The position numbers and the translations under genes were made by a program. A stretch of DNA of 64,000 nucleotides, taken from contig JAQGDQ010000022.1 of the NCBI GenBank assembly GCA_030141605.1, forward strand, positions 888,501 through 952,500. The letters are read 5' to 3'. This stretch comes from Tubiluchus corallicola (lineage: Eukaryota > Priapulida > Priapulimorpha > Priapulimorphida > Tubiluchidae). Under the pieces are notes generated by a model. It ran no database searches, was not told the origin of the DNA, and saw nothing but the letters and a program-made list of their open reading frames with translations. Below are positions 33,291-47,751 of this stretch, piece by piece; position 1 is the first letter of the stretch; every line of letters begins with the position of its first letter.

Positions 33291-36200
33291 CTCTCTCTCG
33301 CCACCTGCTTCTTGTACACCCACAACAGCTAACACATTTGCTAGATATTCCTGCTGGGCCACAATTTCCTTCATTAACAAACTTCAAGAGATCTCACTAG
33401 CAGCAACACCACCACCACCACCAGCAGCAGCAGCAACAATTTTTGTAATCTACAGAGGCTCGATTAAGGCATACACTGAATATTGCTACAAGCACTGTCG
33501 CATGACACTAACCTACATTACTAGGCAGAGAACCATCTTGTACACCTTTCACATCGCCATCCTCATTAAGTTGATATGATGTAATGTCTACAGTTGTTGA
33601 ATCTAGTAATCTTGGCATTGTTCCATTCAGCTTTTCTAACAACATCTATACAAATGAATGTTCATGTTACACAAGCATGTTAACGTTAAACAATAAACAC
33701 ATCAGTAAAAAGCTATTCAAGGTCAGACTCAAACTATCTGAAAAATCTCACACAATCACATTTCTTTTTATACTTTCAAGGCTTAAATTTGTCAAAAAAT
33801 AAACTCATATGGAGTTTTAATTTTCTTTATTCACAATGAAAGCATTTCGAAACCGATAAGCAGTAACATTACAATAATTTGGCACGATAATGCATTTTTG
33901 TTTACAAAGAAATTATTCTAAAAATTAAATGTGAATCTGTTTTTTCTTTGGAACTTGTGTTTGCGAAAGATGCAATCATAACCTTGCAAGTAGGGCTGGG
34001 AATTCTCTGCGCTGGGAAATCGACTCAAACTTGCTAATACGAATCAAACCGAATTTCAAGACTTCAAATCCGAATTGAATTTGCATCCAGGTTTAAAGAT
34101 TATCCAATAAATTTTTGAATCGCTAATAAAAAGCGGTTTCACATAGATCATGCACATTACTTGATTTTGCTCTGCAGTAAAAACACTAATAATTCGTTTA
34201 GAAATTGTGAACAGAAATTGCAGATAAATTGTGCAGATTGCATGATGTTTCAAACGTTTTAATTATAAAGAACATATATAGTTGAAGTGCTGAATTATAT
34301 GAATCTATAATTTTGAGGCTCGAATCAAATTCGAACTAGAAACACTCTTTCGATCTCGAATGTTCGGTGCTTACCTCTACAGGTAAGTGTATCATAAGCT
34401 ATGGCAGCATGTAAGCTACATGTTACCAGCATCAGAACTTGCTGCCATCTAAAAACAAGTGCAGTAACTACAATAAACAGTCGTACATTTGTTGTATATA
34501 AAGGATTTGTTTTTACAAATGTGTTTTCAGATATGGATAATGCATTTTTAAATAAGCATTAATTAAAAATAACATGTCAGCTTCTTCAAATTTTTAACAA
34601 AAACCTTTACATGCATAACTTAGCACATGAATAATATATAAGGTGAATAAAAATTTGACATTTTTACTTTACAGACAAGTAGTTGCACATTAATCATTTA
34701 TGGCTGTTATTATTTATTTCTTTAGTGCTTATTCAAAAATATACTGCCGATATCTGAAATACCCACATTATTATTATAAAAATGAAAAGTTTCATATGTC
34801 TAGTTTAATTTTATTTAATTAGTGTACAGTTATCCATACCAAGGAAGGGATCATGTCCTGAAATGGCACGCATCCGTTCGCTAATTCACATGCAGTGATC
34901 CCAAGGCTGTAGACGTCTGACTTAACACCGTAGCCCTCTAAACTCTGTAACACACGTCATCAACGCATAAGTACAATGCTCTACAATCCAACCATGAAAT
35001 AAGCTTACATTCACACATCAAAAGAAATAGCATCTAAAGGTTTGCTGACAAAGAAATAGAAAACATATAACTGTAACTACTGACTTGCAGCTTAAACATC
35101 CTGGACCTCTTTTTTCTCTTGCATCTAGTATGAGAATTTAAGAATTTCTCGAGATGCAAATGCACAGTGGTACACATATGTATTTTGGAAATAATTTACA
35201 AAAAACACACTGCAACATAAAACAATACTGTGCATAGATGAAACAAAAGCATGTGTTCATGTCCAATTGTGCGAGCGTGTATGCAATGCACATGCACACT
35301 ATATTTAAAATTTCATCCACAACAGTAGTTCTCACTTTCTCTTGATCTTTTTAGTTTTTACCTCATTCAAAACCCCCAAAACCCCCATTGATTCATTACA
35401 AGTAACAAAATGAATTTAAACAAAAATTATTGTACAATTACCTGACCGAGAATTTCTGGAGCTAACCAGTACATATTCGTTTCTATCTGAGATCTAGGAA
35501 AATCGTGGATTTTCTTTAAGCGCACTCCATGTCGTATCATGCTGCAAGATGTGCGCAACCCGGAAAGACAAGCTCGTCCTGACTGCGACACTAATATATG
35601 ACTAGCTTTTAAACTCCTGCAGTAAAAAATGAAACTGTGGTTACAGCAAAGTAACAAAATGTTTTTTTTTTGTTAAGACAATGGAATTAATGCATAACCA
35701 GTTATCACTTACAGGTCTCGAAACTGGAGTACAGTAAAACAATGGAAAAACAACTCTACATCTGCAGCCTGGTCTGTAATTTTTCTGCTGTTTCACAAAA
35801 AGTATTTATGCACTTTGGAAACCTAAAGTACTTTAACTAATCTTATTTTTTATACTGTCTTATATTGGTAGATACATTTATCAATTACATTCTTGTTAGC
35901 AAATAGTAAAGTCACAAATACTAAGCTATTGCTAAAGGAAAAACTACAGACATTTTCAAACCACAAAATGTACACTTGGTATTTCTAACTTGATTAAGAT
36001 GAAGCCTTAATAGTGAGTGACAACATACACAGCTAAATACATGCCCCAGCAGCTTTTGCAATGACAAACATGGAAAATAAATGCGAGAAATGGTTTTATA
36101 TACACTGTAGTTGTATACTTGCCTCTGACTTGGAAGCTGTGACAATTGTTCTGGAAATTACAAAATCTACCAGAAAAATCATGAGCATAATGCTTGGTAT

Positions 36201-39200
36201 AATGATTGCATTATACTCATGTAAACACTAAGCTCACTATAAACACTTAACAAGTGAGAAGTGCAATAAACTAACTGCAGTCATCTTTGTGATCCTCATA
36301 GTGCAATACACTCACAACAGACAACTAAACTAATCTCATCTAATCTGATCAGATCTAATTTAAACAGCCATAAAGAAGTGTTAAACAAAACTTACCTATG
36401 AACATATCCTAATGAATGTATATATTCAAGAGCACAAAGAACATCTCGAAGTATAAATGCAATAGCCATCTCATTTAAGCCTTCAGTGAAGTGAGCATGC
36501 AATAAGTCCCGTGCAGAACCTAGAACATTGTGTGCATAAGTACACGTTTTTCAGAAATGATACAATAGATGAAAAAAACAAGAGATCAAGATCACAATCA
36601 AATTATCTAGTGTAATGAAATGCCATACAATATTGCCAACTAGTAAAATCTAAATCTGTATCTATTACGTAACATACAAATGAATTACATTTACTTACTG
36701 AAAAGGCAGTACTGCACTAGCATCAAAAATGCTCCTGCATAATGCAACTATCACCACAACTATAATGTAACTGTGTTAAATATGAAGCCTAGAACTTTAT
36801 TTTGTCTGACTTTATGCACAGTTGCACACTTCATCAAAATTACTGATTATACATTCTTTAGTTGAATAAAATAAAGACAATACAATGAAATAATGCAAGT
36901 AAATGTTCAAGACATGGTATGTAGGAAAGCCTTAAATAAAGTTTACCGCATCTCGTACAGGAAAAGAAAGGCATAAAACGCATATAATGTGTTATATGAA
37001 AACCATAGAAGCAGATCATGTTACAAACAATATTAATTGTAAAAAAATCAAGTAAAATAGTGAAAAAGCAGATTTAAATTAAAATTTGTTAAAAGAGTTA
37101 AAAAGTGAGATTTGCGGTCAGAAAATAATGCTAAGCGAAGTTGTTTTAAACAACTTATATATATGCTAATGACATAAGTCTGTATCTTAAATAAATGCAC
37201 TGAATCTAAATAAATGTTCTGCATCCCTTTGACTATATTTTTGCCTATAATTGTAACTAATTGTAATTGTAATTAATCCAATTACACCAATGGAAAACAT
37301 TACATGTACAACAATTAGATGAGCAGCCCTGACATACTCATATCTAGATACATCTGTAGACCAATCCATAACCAATCACCATGAATATCTTTAAATCCTG
37401 AACCCTATTTGGACAATCTACTTCTGAACTTGTTATTGCTTGCATTTCAATAATTCAAGGATCATTGTGGAAAAAATAAGACATAAAATCTTAATTTTCA
37501 TCTTTTAGATTTGTTATTGTTCTGAAAATAACTGCAATTAAAACCCAACCTAACCTAACAAAACGTTTTTAAAAAAGCATAGCCAGATAGGGGAATAGGC
37601 AATTCGTTATTGAAATTTAAAATGCATTATACTTGTGTAGATTTACATTAACTAAATTTAAAAAATGTGTCTTATTATGAGAAACATGTTGTTTTGCAGA
37701 ACATGGCTAATGTTACAAAAAACCTCCACAGCAAAGTCAAATTACCTTTTCTTATTAATATTGTACCACTTAGCAATTTAAACAACAAAAAACCCTTACT
37801 TATCGAAAGCATAATGGTTATCATATCCAAAAATTGTTTCAGAAATTATCATTAGTTGCATTTTAACTATTTATTTATATCAAAATAATTAATAGTTTGC
37901 ATAAAAGAAGTCAATTATTTATCAGTCCCAAACGTTTCCTGTTTTTTTCACATGATCAAAACATTTAAACAAATGATCAAAAATGGCTAGTGAAATAAGC
38001 CAATGAGATTCAGAAAAACTTCGGTTCCAACACCTTTAATGATTGATTACACATCTACCATCCTGTCAATGTCATCAGAGAACGTAATATGCGGAACGAG
38101 ACGGTACAATACACACAAAGAGCATCCTGGGTATATATAAATATAATATATATAAATGACCAGATACGTAGCAAATACCAAAATGATAGTGTCAACAAGT
38201 AACTCGAGTCAAAGTATCGTAGGCTGCAGTTACTTCACGTAAAAATTTTAAGTTTTATACTCTGTAGTCAGTAAGAACCTTGTTTATGTTTTTGCCATTA
38301 TATGAAATGTGTTGACTTTGACTGACTTGCAATTAAGTGAAGTGAGACCTAAAACAGCTAAAGTATAATCAATAAAATTGCATAACATTAACAAGAAGTT
38401 TCTTTTTTGTTAATACTTTATGATTTTTTTTCTATGGTGTGTGAAACTTTGCGGCTTCACAAATTTCATATATACTATGACTTACTTTGCAAGCAAAAAA
38501 ATGGTGAAAAATTTGTACTTCAAGCAGAATTTACATAATTAAACAACTCTGTTAACAAAAGAAAAATTTACATAATTTACAAGTTTAATGTGGTATTTCT
38601 TTACCTTAAAACTAAGTTTATAATGGTCTATCCATTTCTTATTTACTCTTACCTGTTCCATTTATTTTTACGATGAATGAATAGTAAACACCAATGCATA
38701 GCAAACTGTCAAATATAAATTATTTACTAAGTAAAATAATTTCCAATATTAATGTATTTTATAAATAGTGCACACCCATTAATAAATTAGCATAGATCCA
38801 ACTGGTAAATGTTTGTAAATTATTTTTGGCTATATTTAGGCGTTAATAATAGGTATAAGCATTTTAATTTACTGGCTAAAGACAAGTTGGAATTTTGTTT
38901 TATTAAAATGTAGCGAACCAAGTCAAATTTTTTGTCTGCATTACGTAAACTGATATATTACTTATATGTAAAGAGCCAAATGTATATATCAAATTTATTG
39001 TACTTTTTAATTTCAACATTTCATTAAGCACGTAAATTAAAATTTATTTTTTATTTTAACCCATCGGGCTAATGTTTATATGTTATTCTTGCCCATTATA
39101 AGCTAACTAGACATAATCAGTTCTGCCTTATGTATTGGCTGAAGACAAGTTCGAAATTTTGATTTATTAAAATAAAATATAGCAAATAAACTGAGATCGG

Positions 39201-42200
39201 CCTATGTCACATCGACTTGTATCTTCCTTATATGCAAGTGACAAAATAAGTGAAATGAATTGTATTTTTAATTTGAATATTTCATTCAGAACATTAATTA
39301 AAAATTTATATCTAGTTTTTACTATGCAGCAATTTTATACCTAGTAAGCACATTTTCACACCTACTGTAGAATGTGATTCTAAACTTCGTGAAAACATAA
39401 GTCGCGTCAGTTACCCCATAAAAGGTAAGCTGCATTTATTTACCATGTTTATCTGTATTAATGTTTTCTGAATCTGCTAAGAGATAGCCTTTACACTATT
39501 TACATTATCAATATTTTTAGCACTTCATAAGGTCATTTTCTGCCTCTATCTGGGATAGGATACCCCCCCCCCAATTTAGGCCCGTACTAAGTGGCTGACC
39601 TGCTCCCCCTACGTTCCAGCCTGAATGAGTGCAAATAATTTTATTTAGAATAATTGCAAGTACTCATATGCGTAGGTGGTCTCTTCATTTTATAAGCATT
39701 TCATGACCAGTTGCTAATATTTACATTTTCATTTTTGTAAATATTTGTAAATCTAGTGGGATGAAAAAAATAATACAATTAAAAATAAGCCTATGGACCC
39801 AACATCTCTGATAACTGTTTGGTCAGAATTGCTGTATATATTACAGTACAAAGTGCAAATTTAAATAAACAAAACACAAATATATTTTAATGATGTTCTA
39901 GTGTGTACATTTTATTAAACTGTAAATGTTTATAAACATGATAGGATGGATAAATAATTGAATGAGTAATTGTTTGGCCATAGCCAGTGCATATATACTT
40001 ACTTATCACAGTTTATACACACAGTACAATTTCAAATAAACATAAATGATAATATTTCTATTATGCGAACCAACATTTTATTATGCGTACATAAATATAG
40101 GCCTTATAGCTAAGCTGTCAGACATGAAATGCCAGTGTGAATCACATAGGCACTTACTGTTCAAATTCTTTTTTGTCATATATTTTCTAGGAAAATTTTT
40201 TATTGGGATCTTAGCACGAAATTTAAGCTCAACACGCTTAGATTAGGTGCAAGTGATTTGGTCTACTAGTCCTAAAGAATGGTACTCTTAGATGTGAATG
40301 TCAGCAAATAGTTTGACAATCTTTCCCTTACAATTGCTTCACCAATATTTATTAGAGCTCATGTGCATACAAGAAAAAATATTTGTGATAATTTTTATTG
40401 GAGGTTGAATGGCTAAAAGTAACGATTTTTAAATCGTCATACACTCTAGCATACACTCACCATGCTATATATGTGGCTGCCGCATGGCGCGACGTGTAGC
40501 ATGGGACATGTTTTCGTGCTTACTGTCCCTTCTCATTTAAGCGTAGCAATTATTACATTCTCTGATATCAAAAATAAAGTGATGTTTCCCTACCGGTATA
40601 CACTCATGTTAATTAAATGAAGCCAAAGGTAGGAAGAATGTCCTGAATTAATGAGAAACGAGAAGCCAACTGACTAAAGGCACACAAATTGCATTTATAC
40701 ATACCATACGACATAACTGGAGCCACGGCCCAAATATAATTCTTATCCACAGCAGAGCAGTAGTATGGTAGCAAATTGTTATGTTTTAACAATCTGCACA
40801 CTGCAATCTCATTCTGCAAAACATATTCATCTCTATGATGCGGACATGACATAAAATAAATTAACTTTATTGCACCATAATGTATCAAGAACAAAAAAAT
40901 CATCAAATGACTTGTTGCCAAAAATTAATTAAAATGTTACATTCAGCATTTATTTCATTAATTACGTTCAGTGTGACTTGACTTAATAATAATTTATATT
41001 ATAAAGCAAGAATTCTATTATACTGTAGTACCATGATTCATATAGTGACTTCTGCCATTACCATTTCTGTGGTCCAGATAACCTATTTTCAGTGTGTAAT
41101 TTTAAAATGCTGCAAAAATTCTAAATTTCTCAAAAGTCAATAATACAAAACTTAAATGTTTTAACATTTGACTATACACACTGTAAACAGATTTTTAAGA
41201 TTCAGTTGAAAACACTATATATATTACAGATCCATAGCACATATACTCTGATAGATTAGTTCCACAAAATGACATTCAGTTATTTACAGAGGAAAAACTA
41301 AAAGGTTCGCTGGTTTTACTAGCTGCTCTGCAACAAATTTTAATCATGAAACATGCAGTAACAGTTCAAAGGTTATACAAGATTTTATTAGATCGAAAAA
41401 CCAGTTGTCTAGTATCCTACAGAAGTGAATGTGAGCCCACCTGAACCAGTGAAATATCCTCGCATGCATCCAAGTTGGTTTTTCTCACTGTGATCAAGCT
41501 GCCAGTTGGTAGGTGCTTAGCTAGATACACTGTTGTTGCATCATCATATCCTTTACCTAGAACCAAATACAGGCAAGTGTCTTACAATCTCGGCATGAAA
41601 GTTCCAACCAAGAACTTTGGGTACATAACATTCAAAATGTTTTGTCATAATCAAAAGTGAATTCTAGCTGATATAATTTAAATACTAAATACTAATTTCC
41701 AACTTCATACAAAATTCACTAATCTTACAACTTAATCGATTTGCAAAGCTTTAACCCTTTTTAAAAATTCTAGCTACCACTACGCCATCCCTAATTGTAA
41801 GTAAAACTAATGATTCTTTGAAGGATGTGTCATTACTAGTTACCTACCAATGACGGCTTTCGTATCATAGTCCCCATAATTAGGCTTATACTCCACCATG
41901 GTCGAATCGGTCCTCATTAGTAATGGTTGTTCTTCTGTAAGCGTACTTTCGTTACGTCCCTCACATTCTCCAGTCTACACATAGTCAATTTGAAAAGAAA
42001 AAGTTCTCACTCTGAGATTTATAGAACAAGCTATTGATCAAGTACAAGGGAGACACACCATAATCTACAATAATTCTACTTGGTAAAACAGACAGACAAT
42101 AAAGCAAAACAATTAACTTTGCAAAATCTACATTAACAAGAACCACAACTCGATGTCTGAAACTTATGCAGAGTGAAAAAGTGGTAATATTTTCTGCAAG

Positions 42201-44251
42201 GGTATTCATCACTACTTCTATTCTTATTTTAAATTTAAAATTAAGCATTTTAATTAATATAGCTTGGTGACTTGCAAGTTGAAATTCAGAACCTTATTAC
42301 GAGGCCTTTTTCAATTACGGAGGGAGAACAATTCTACTTTCAAAAAAAATCTCTTAAGAAAAGACACTGAAACAGAGTAGGCAGTAAACATCCTACTTTA
42401 ACTAAGAAAATAGCAGGGAGCTGTCCCACAAGGCCAGGTATTGTGTAGCTTAGGTCACTCAATACAGAATGACCACCACTTAATTGTTGCACTGGCCAAA
42501 ATGTAATCAGTAATATTCCATTACAATTCACTCTATTCAACAGCTCAATTGTACCAGCCTGTTTCTTGCGAATAGGGTACTATACAATTGATGAATCCAA
42601 GTAGACATAAACATCAAAATAAAATTTACATAACTGTATTTATAACATGTGCTATAGCAAAAGCTAACCATGTATTAAAGCACTTTTAAGCAACTGTCTA
42701 ATCAAAATGCCATAAAAATGGAACATGTTGTCAGTATGCTACTCACCAACAAGTATACTATAGCTAACAAAAATAAATCCTCAATTACGGCACGAATTAC
42801 ATAAATATTATATATACATACACACACGAGCACGCACGCACGCACGTACGCACGCACGCACGCACACACAAACACACACATATATACATACACACACATA
42901 TATATATATATATATACAATTTTGTATACAAGGGAAAGGCCAAGTCTTCTGGGAAATAAGCTTATTTGAATGTTTGCGAAAAATGTTAAAAGGATTTAGT
43001 AATAAAACTGCAATAAGCGCCTCGTGTAATTAGTAAAATCACTTTAAAGTCCCGATCATTTCATGCTGGGATGCCCCATTTGGAACATCCATTCTTCTTC
43101 CAAAGACGTCATTCGTCCTGAAGAAAAGTAGCGTACCGTCAATCATCCTCAAAAGTTTTTACAAAAAAATTAGATAGCTAATTTTGTAATACTTTTACGT
43201 TCACCGTAGGTAAGATGTAGAAATTTGAATTAGTTTAAAAGTCACCCAGTTGTGTCATATTTCCAAGTGAATGGCGGCAACCACCGCAGCTTAAAATTTC
43301 TACTCAGAGGAGAGGCAGTATACTTTAAATTTATGCTTTATAGACAGATTTTTCTCATATTTTTCTAAGTTTAAGTGACAACAGTAAAACAAACCTAACA
43401 CTCTGAGTGACTTGCTCTTTCCTTTAATGTTAACGTTATGTTATAGACCAAAAGAATTATCAATAATAACTTTTTGTCAGTTTTCATGTCGATACTACCT
43501 ATAAAGACGAAGAGAATTTTAACAGGTTTAGGGCTGTTTTAAGAAATATTTGATTAGTAAACCTAAAAACACCTTCAAAGGTTTACCAGCTTTTCATAAG
43601 ATTGCTTGGCAGGTGGACTAGCTTCGTTTTCGCACTGCGAGTCGTTTGCTTGAACTCTAGCCTTGGAACACGGAAGGCATCCAAAACTCTGAAATACATT
43701 ACAATTTTTTTACAATTATTAATTTACAGCTCTGCAACTTGCAAACAACGTCTAACATGCTGGCCACTATTCAGTTATTAAGCCACTTAACCAGTGTCCA
43801 TGACATCATTTGAACCATAATAAAATTTCACTTTACCTGATATTGCTTCATTAAAAAATAATAAATTTAATGAAACAAAAAAATTCGCAAATTAATAATG
43901 CATCGACAATTACCAATTTTAGATGAAAGTAAGTTTTATTCACAATAAATAACCTCCACAAACCCCTGGAGAAATTTTCATAAAACAATTATAATGGCTA
44001 AGTATAAGCTCTGTAATAGACATCTAATATTACAAAATCTTTTTTTACACTGCACATTTAATAAGTAAATAGTGTCAAAATTTTCATTGTGACAGCTGTC
44101 TACATGTGAGAGGTAACACAAGAGCTGTAAGAGACTGGGTAGACACTCCATACATACAAACGTCATCTGAAAACTTAGTTTGAAGCAAAATATCTCATTC
44201 AAAGAATTAAGAATACCGGATAAAATATTTAACACTTACCAAAAATGACAT
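30158..44251 (-). CDS. STRAD: STE20-related pseudokinase STRAD
   Basis: Twelve coding exons on the minus strand join in phase: 44251-44240, 43688-43587, 41974-41848, 41556-41441, 40813-40705, 36519-36396, 35616-35442, 34944-34840, 33645-33513, 32888-32783, 30792-30671, 30240-30158, giving 437 residues (human STRADA 431, STRADB 418). The start MSFL followed by SFGCLPC resembles STRADB. Kinase-fold landmarks are the degenerate glycine loop VIGKGYDD (79-86), HRS (196-198) in place of [14 protein letters not shown] (216-218) in place of DFG, and APE (249-251). Loss of HRD and DFG marks a pseudokinase. STRAD binds LKB1/STK11 and MO25, activating and exporting LKB1 to the cytoplasm, upstream of AMPK. 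The last exon ends WVFD, close to the WEF tail that docks MO25 in vertebrates. The first coding exon starts at an acceptor (44288), so a 5' UTR exon lies upstream. Confidence 0.93.
33249..33299 (+). repeat. (CT)n microsatellite
   Basis: About 25 CT units with one interruption lie in a STRAD intron between exons 32783-32888 and 33513-33645. Confidence 0.93.
33990..34380. repeat. Dispersed palindromic repeat, copy 1
   Basis: This 390-bp stretch starts GTAGGGCTGGGAATTCTC and ends TGCTTACCTCTAC. It shares order and sequence with 47282-47696, including blocks around gatcatgcacattacttgat, cagaaattg and tgaatctata. The ends are weakly inverse, suggesting a non-autonomous DNA transposon. It sits in a STRAD intron. 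Confidence 0.72.
36520..40704 (-). other. Longest STRAD intron
   Basis: This intron of about 4.2 kb is bounded by a GTATGT donor and a TTCTAG acceptor on the minus strand. It is AT-rich and holds a diverged tandem duplication (38873-39060 and 39136-39330). No other gene was recognised. Confidence 0.7.
38873..39330. repeat. Diverged tandem duplication, offset about 263 bp
   Basis: Copy 1 (38873-39060) and copy 2 (39136-39330) share the order tggctaaagacaagtt / tggctgaagacaagtt, ttattaaaat, an ATTTCATT block and aaaatttat. Similarity is partial, so the duplication is old. Confidence 0.55.
42820..42917 (+). repeat. (CA)n and (TA)n microsatellite with GCAC units
   Basis: Alternating CA, CGCA and TA dinucleotides extend for about 100 bases in a STRAD intron. 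The open frame across it is not a gene. Confidence 0.9.
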
Positions 44252-45109
44252 CAAAGCTGCCAATAACAGCTTCGTCCAGTTAGAATCCCTGTGCAAATAG
44301 GTCCTTCGTTACCATAATCATAAAATTTCATCACTTCACAATAACTAAAATATAAAGTAAAGTAGACTAATTACTTTATTAAATAAATAAAACCATAATC
44401 GATTCCAACTTCTGGAGTTCTTAAAATTTCGACTCCACAACTTTGCTTGTGATGGAAGAAATTGGTTGCAGTCTTAAGCTAACATCTCTCAGTTACCACC
44501 TTTAAGTATATATCCATAATACCATTATGTTATATCAACATTTGGTTTATATACAGCCTAGTGTAAGTTGCCATTTAAATATTAACTACTCTTGCTAATG
44601 TAGAATTTCGTTATGTTTTGCCACAACCTAAGCAGATTCTCGCCATGACTTTTTACGAGAATCCACACACAGAATCAAGGTCTAAATTATATAGTTCAGG
44701 TATGATGAGCTATAATTATTGAATTTCAAATAAAGTGATTTATTATAAAAATTAATCACTATCAGTATTGACATCTTTTTTTCAGACTGAGGCCTAACAT
44801 TTCCTGATTTAGTCTCCAAGCCATTTAGATTTTGTTGATTCTTCTCTTTGATAGTGAACCACAATCATCATTTCCTTTATCAAGAAGTGTATAACAAACA
44901 TTTGAAACAACAGTTGCTTTAAATTTATGCGAAACACGTAAAATTTTACTGATAACTTGACAAATCGGCCGTTTCCAAACTTTACACCGTCTACCTGGAC
45001 TTTGCATTCCTTTTGGCTTTGCAACGAGTGTACATGCCTACAGTTTTTACATGGAAATGTGAATGAAAAGCGCAGTGCACCAAAGACACTTGTGAAGTAA
45101 ATAAGTAAG

Positions 45110-45260
45110 CCCGCAAACACAACATGGCAGCGTACTGATTGTGCCAGTATTTTTTATCTTTTAAAATTCAGGTAAAACCTGTGCGAAACTAACAGATCGG
45201 CAGGGTTAGATTCGTGGTAATGACGTTTTCGCGAGAATTTGTGTGTCGAAATTCCGGCCC
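45110..45260. promoter_or_regulatory. Candidate STRAD promoter area
   Basis: This patch is less AT-rich than its surroundings and lies about 0.9 kb upstream of the first STRAD coding exon, which needs a 5' UTR exon. It includes AACATGGCAGCG (YY1-like), TGACGTTTTC (CRE-like half) and TTTCGCGAGAA (resembling the TCTCGCGAGA element of housekeeping promoters). Assignment rests on position and motif resemblance only. Confidence 0.33.
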
Positions 45261-47281
45261 GGTATTATTTTTTACATAAATTTATAGGTCTAGTCTACAC
45301 TTTTAGTATAGTTAATTGTGTGTGGGAGGTTGAAACATATAAAGACAATGTGTTCTCTTTTCTTCCTTTCCCTTTCATGCAGTTTTTAAGTATAGCATTT
45401 TAATAGGATAATTGGTTATACATGTGATCAGAGCTATATAACTGACTTTACATTTTTGATTGTTTTGTATTGGTAGGCAAATGAATTACTTGATATGTGA
45501 TTTATAAGAGCAAAAACACAATTCTAATAAAAATACAAATTGAGGGGTATTAAATAATTATGCTATACACTCGCAATCTAGTATTTAATAATCAGTTTAA
45601 AAAAGGACTAACTATTTAAACATATTGCAGAAACATATATTATTTACTGCTTATAGGGTTAGTGCTTAAGAATGAATCAGCAGCATTAAAACAGGATATC
45701 AATCAAATTGTCAGATCTCAATTACGCACAGCTTTCAAATCCAAACTGATGCTGGAGTTTTCGTAAGTACTTGCTTAGAATTTTAAATTTAAGAAAACAA
45801 AATTGATAACCCTCAAAGTTTTCCTTTTGTCTGGATGCAGCCAGCAGCCAATTTTGTTGCGAGTGAAAGCGAAGGCAACACTATAGTATATCTTTAGTCT
45901 ACTCCACCTGAAGTTGCAGATAGAAGAGGGCAGTACTGCAGTGCACTTAGGTTGATTGTACTCTTCATTTAGGCCAGCTTCCAATTTGTTTGTGTTTTTG
46001 ATATGTTAGTCTCACTTGTTCTTCAAGGATCATCAACAACACACTCATTGAGGCAATTTTCAAATCAGTCAAGCTTGAGGCTTATCAGTCAATACAGGGA
46101 TCACAAAACGTCAATATACCAACAGGAGTCCACCTCACAATGGCCAATCATGTACTTTAACTGACTAGCTGCTTTGCAGTGTCATAACTTTACTCACAAA
46201 CACCACGGTAAACGCACGTACAGAATATACTTAAACATACCAAACATATTGCGAAAATATGTATGTATAGTAATTGTGTGCATGATTAGATTATTTTTCA
46301 TTTAGACAAAAAGGACAAACAAACGTTGCCGATTAATCAAACATGTGGAAGACCTCACGAAAAACTGAACCATATAAAAATTAATAAAAATAATAATAAA
46401 ATTAATATAATAATTAATAAAATTAATAAATGCTGTCTTTTCCAAGGTAGTTAGCTACCTATTTTTCAAATTTGAATCTTGGCAGTTTTTACTAGGTTAT
46501 ATTCTAATACTAGTACGTATTATTTCATTAACTTATTCCGCCATAAGTGAAATTCCGGGGCTGATCAACCATCGTGTCATTGGTGCAGCGCTGTCCGTCA
46601 CAATGCACCAAGCAACCATATCGAAATAGGCGAGCGCTCGGCGAAAATTTAACAAGACCTGGATTCTAATACTATGCCCACACTCCTTATCAGAAAAGCT
46701 TTAATCGGTTACACACGTTCGCATAAATAGTAGCCTGTATGTGCCTGATTAAGTGTTACAGATAAAAAGATATTTAAGCCTAATTTTAAACGCATTACAG
46801 ATAAAAATACGATTAAACTAAGACCAAAGAACATTTATCACAAAATCAACTTACAGAGAGAAGCGCCATTTAACTTTCTTCAGAGAGTCTTCGGAACGCA
46901 AAATCATTGAACAATATTCGTTAATGTTCAATTTTGTTAATTTTCTTTACAACTTGCGACTAGCACGGTGAAAAGAGAAAAGTGACTAGACGAAAAAGAC
47001 ATAACTCATTGAATTTGTACAATTGATTTTATGAAAAAATATATATAATACAGATGTAATGATAGCAGACAAGTGAAAAGGGTAATTCTTCCCATATCTG
47101 TATATGTCATCAATCGCCAGGATTAAAAGGAAACCAAACTACTACATGAAGAAAAGTGTGAAAACAGTTTTGCAAAAAATAATTATAATAATTATATTAT
47201 AAATGTATATACTTCAACCATTATTTATTTTTTATTACAGTTTAAGCTTCAAGTCGTTATTTAATTAATTATTACTTATTA
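45261..47281. other. Intergenic region, no gene recognised
   Basis: AT-rich DNA with an AT-only low-complexity patch at about 46370-46435. No exon or transposon terminus was identified. Confidence 0.45.
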
Positions 47282-47696
47282 GTAGGGGTGAGCATTCTCT
47301 ACCAGAAAGCGAATTAGAATCGAACCGAATTTATGACTTTCGAATTCGAATCGCACTGAACTTCAGTGTTTCGAATTCGAACCGAATTCGAATTGAGATT
47401 GAAAGATTTTCGAACAAGTTTTCGAACCACCAGTAAAAATTTGTCTTACAAAGATCGTGCATATCACTTGATTTTGTTCTGCAATCAAACGACTAGTAAT
47501 TTCTTTAAAATTGTGCACAGAAATCGTAGCTAAATTATGTTAATTGCACGATGTTTCAATCGTTTTAGTGATAAAGAACATATGTGATCGTGTTGCTGAA
47601 TTATTCGAATCTATAGTTTTGGATTTGAATCGAGTTCGAACTGAAAAATCTCGTTCGAATCGAATTCGAGAGTTCGAATTCTTACGATGCTTACTC
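47282..47696. repeat. Dispersed palindromic repeat, copy 2
   Basis: It starts GTAGGGGTGAGCATTCTCT and ends GATGCTTACTC, so its ends are partly inverse (GTGAGCAT / GTAAGCAT). The interior is rich in TTCGAATTCGAA palindromes. It pairs with 33990-34380 and directly abuts the gypsy remnant that follows. Confidence 0.72.
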
Positions 47697-47751
47697 AAAG
47701 TATCCATGCATTCACCCTACGTCTTCCACGTCCACTAGAGCCACTCTAGAT

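Noticed and set aside
43050-43116. Possible extra STRAD exon with a good TTCTTCAG acceptor
   Set aside because: In the phase required by the neighbouring exons it meets a stop at the third codon, and the flanking exons join in phase 0 without it.
44809-45120. 103-codon minus-strand frame upstream of STRAD
   Set aside because: It needs a non-ATG start and shows no domain. It more likely covers the STRAD 5' untranslated exon and first intron.
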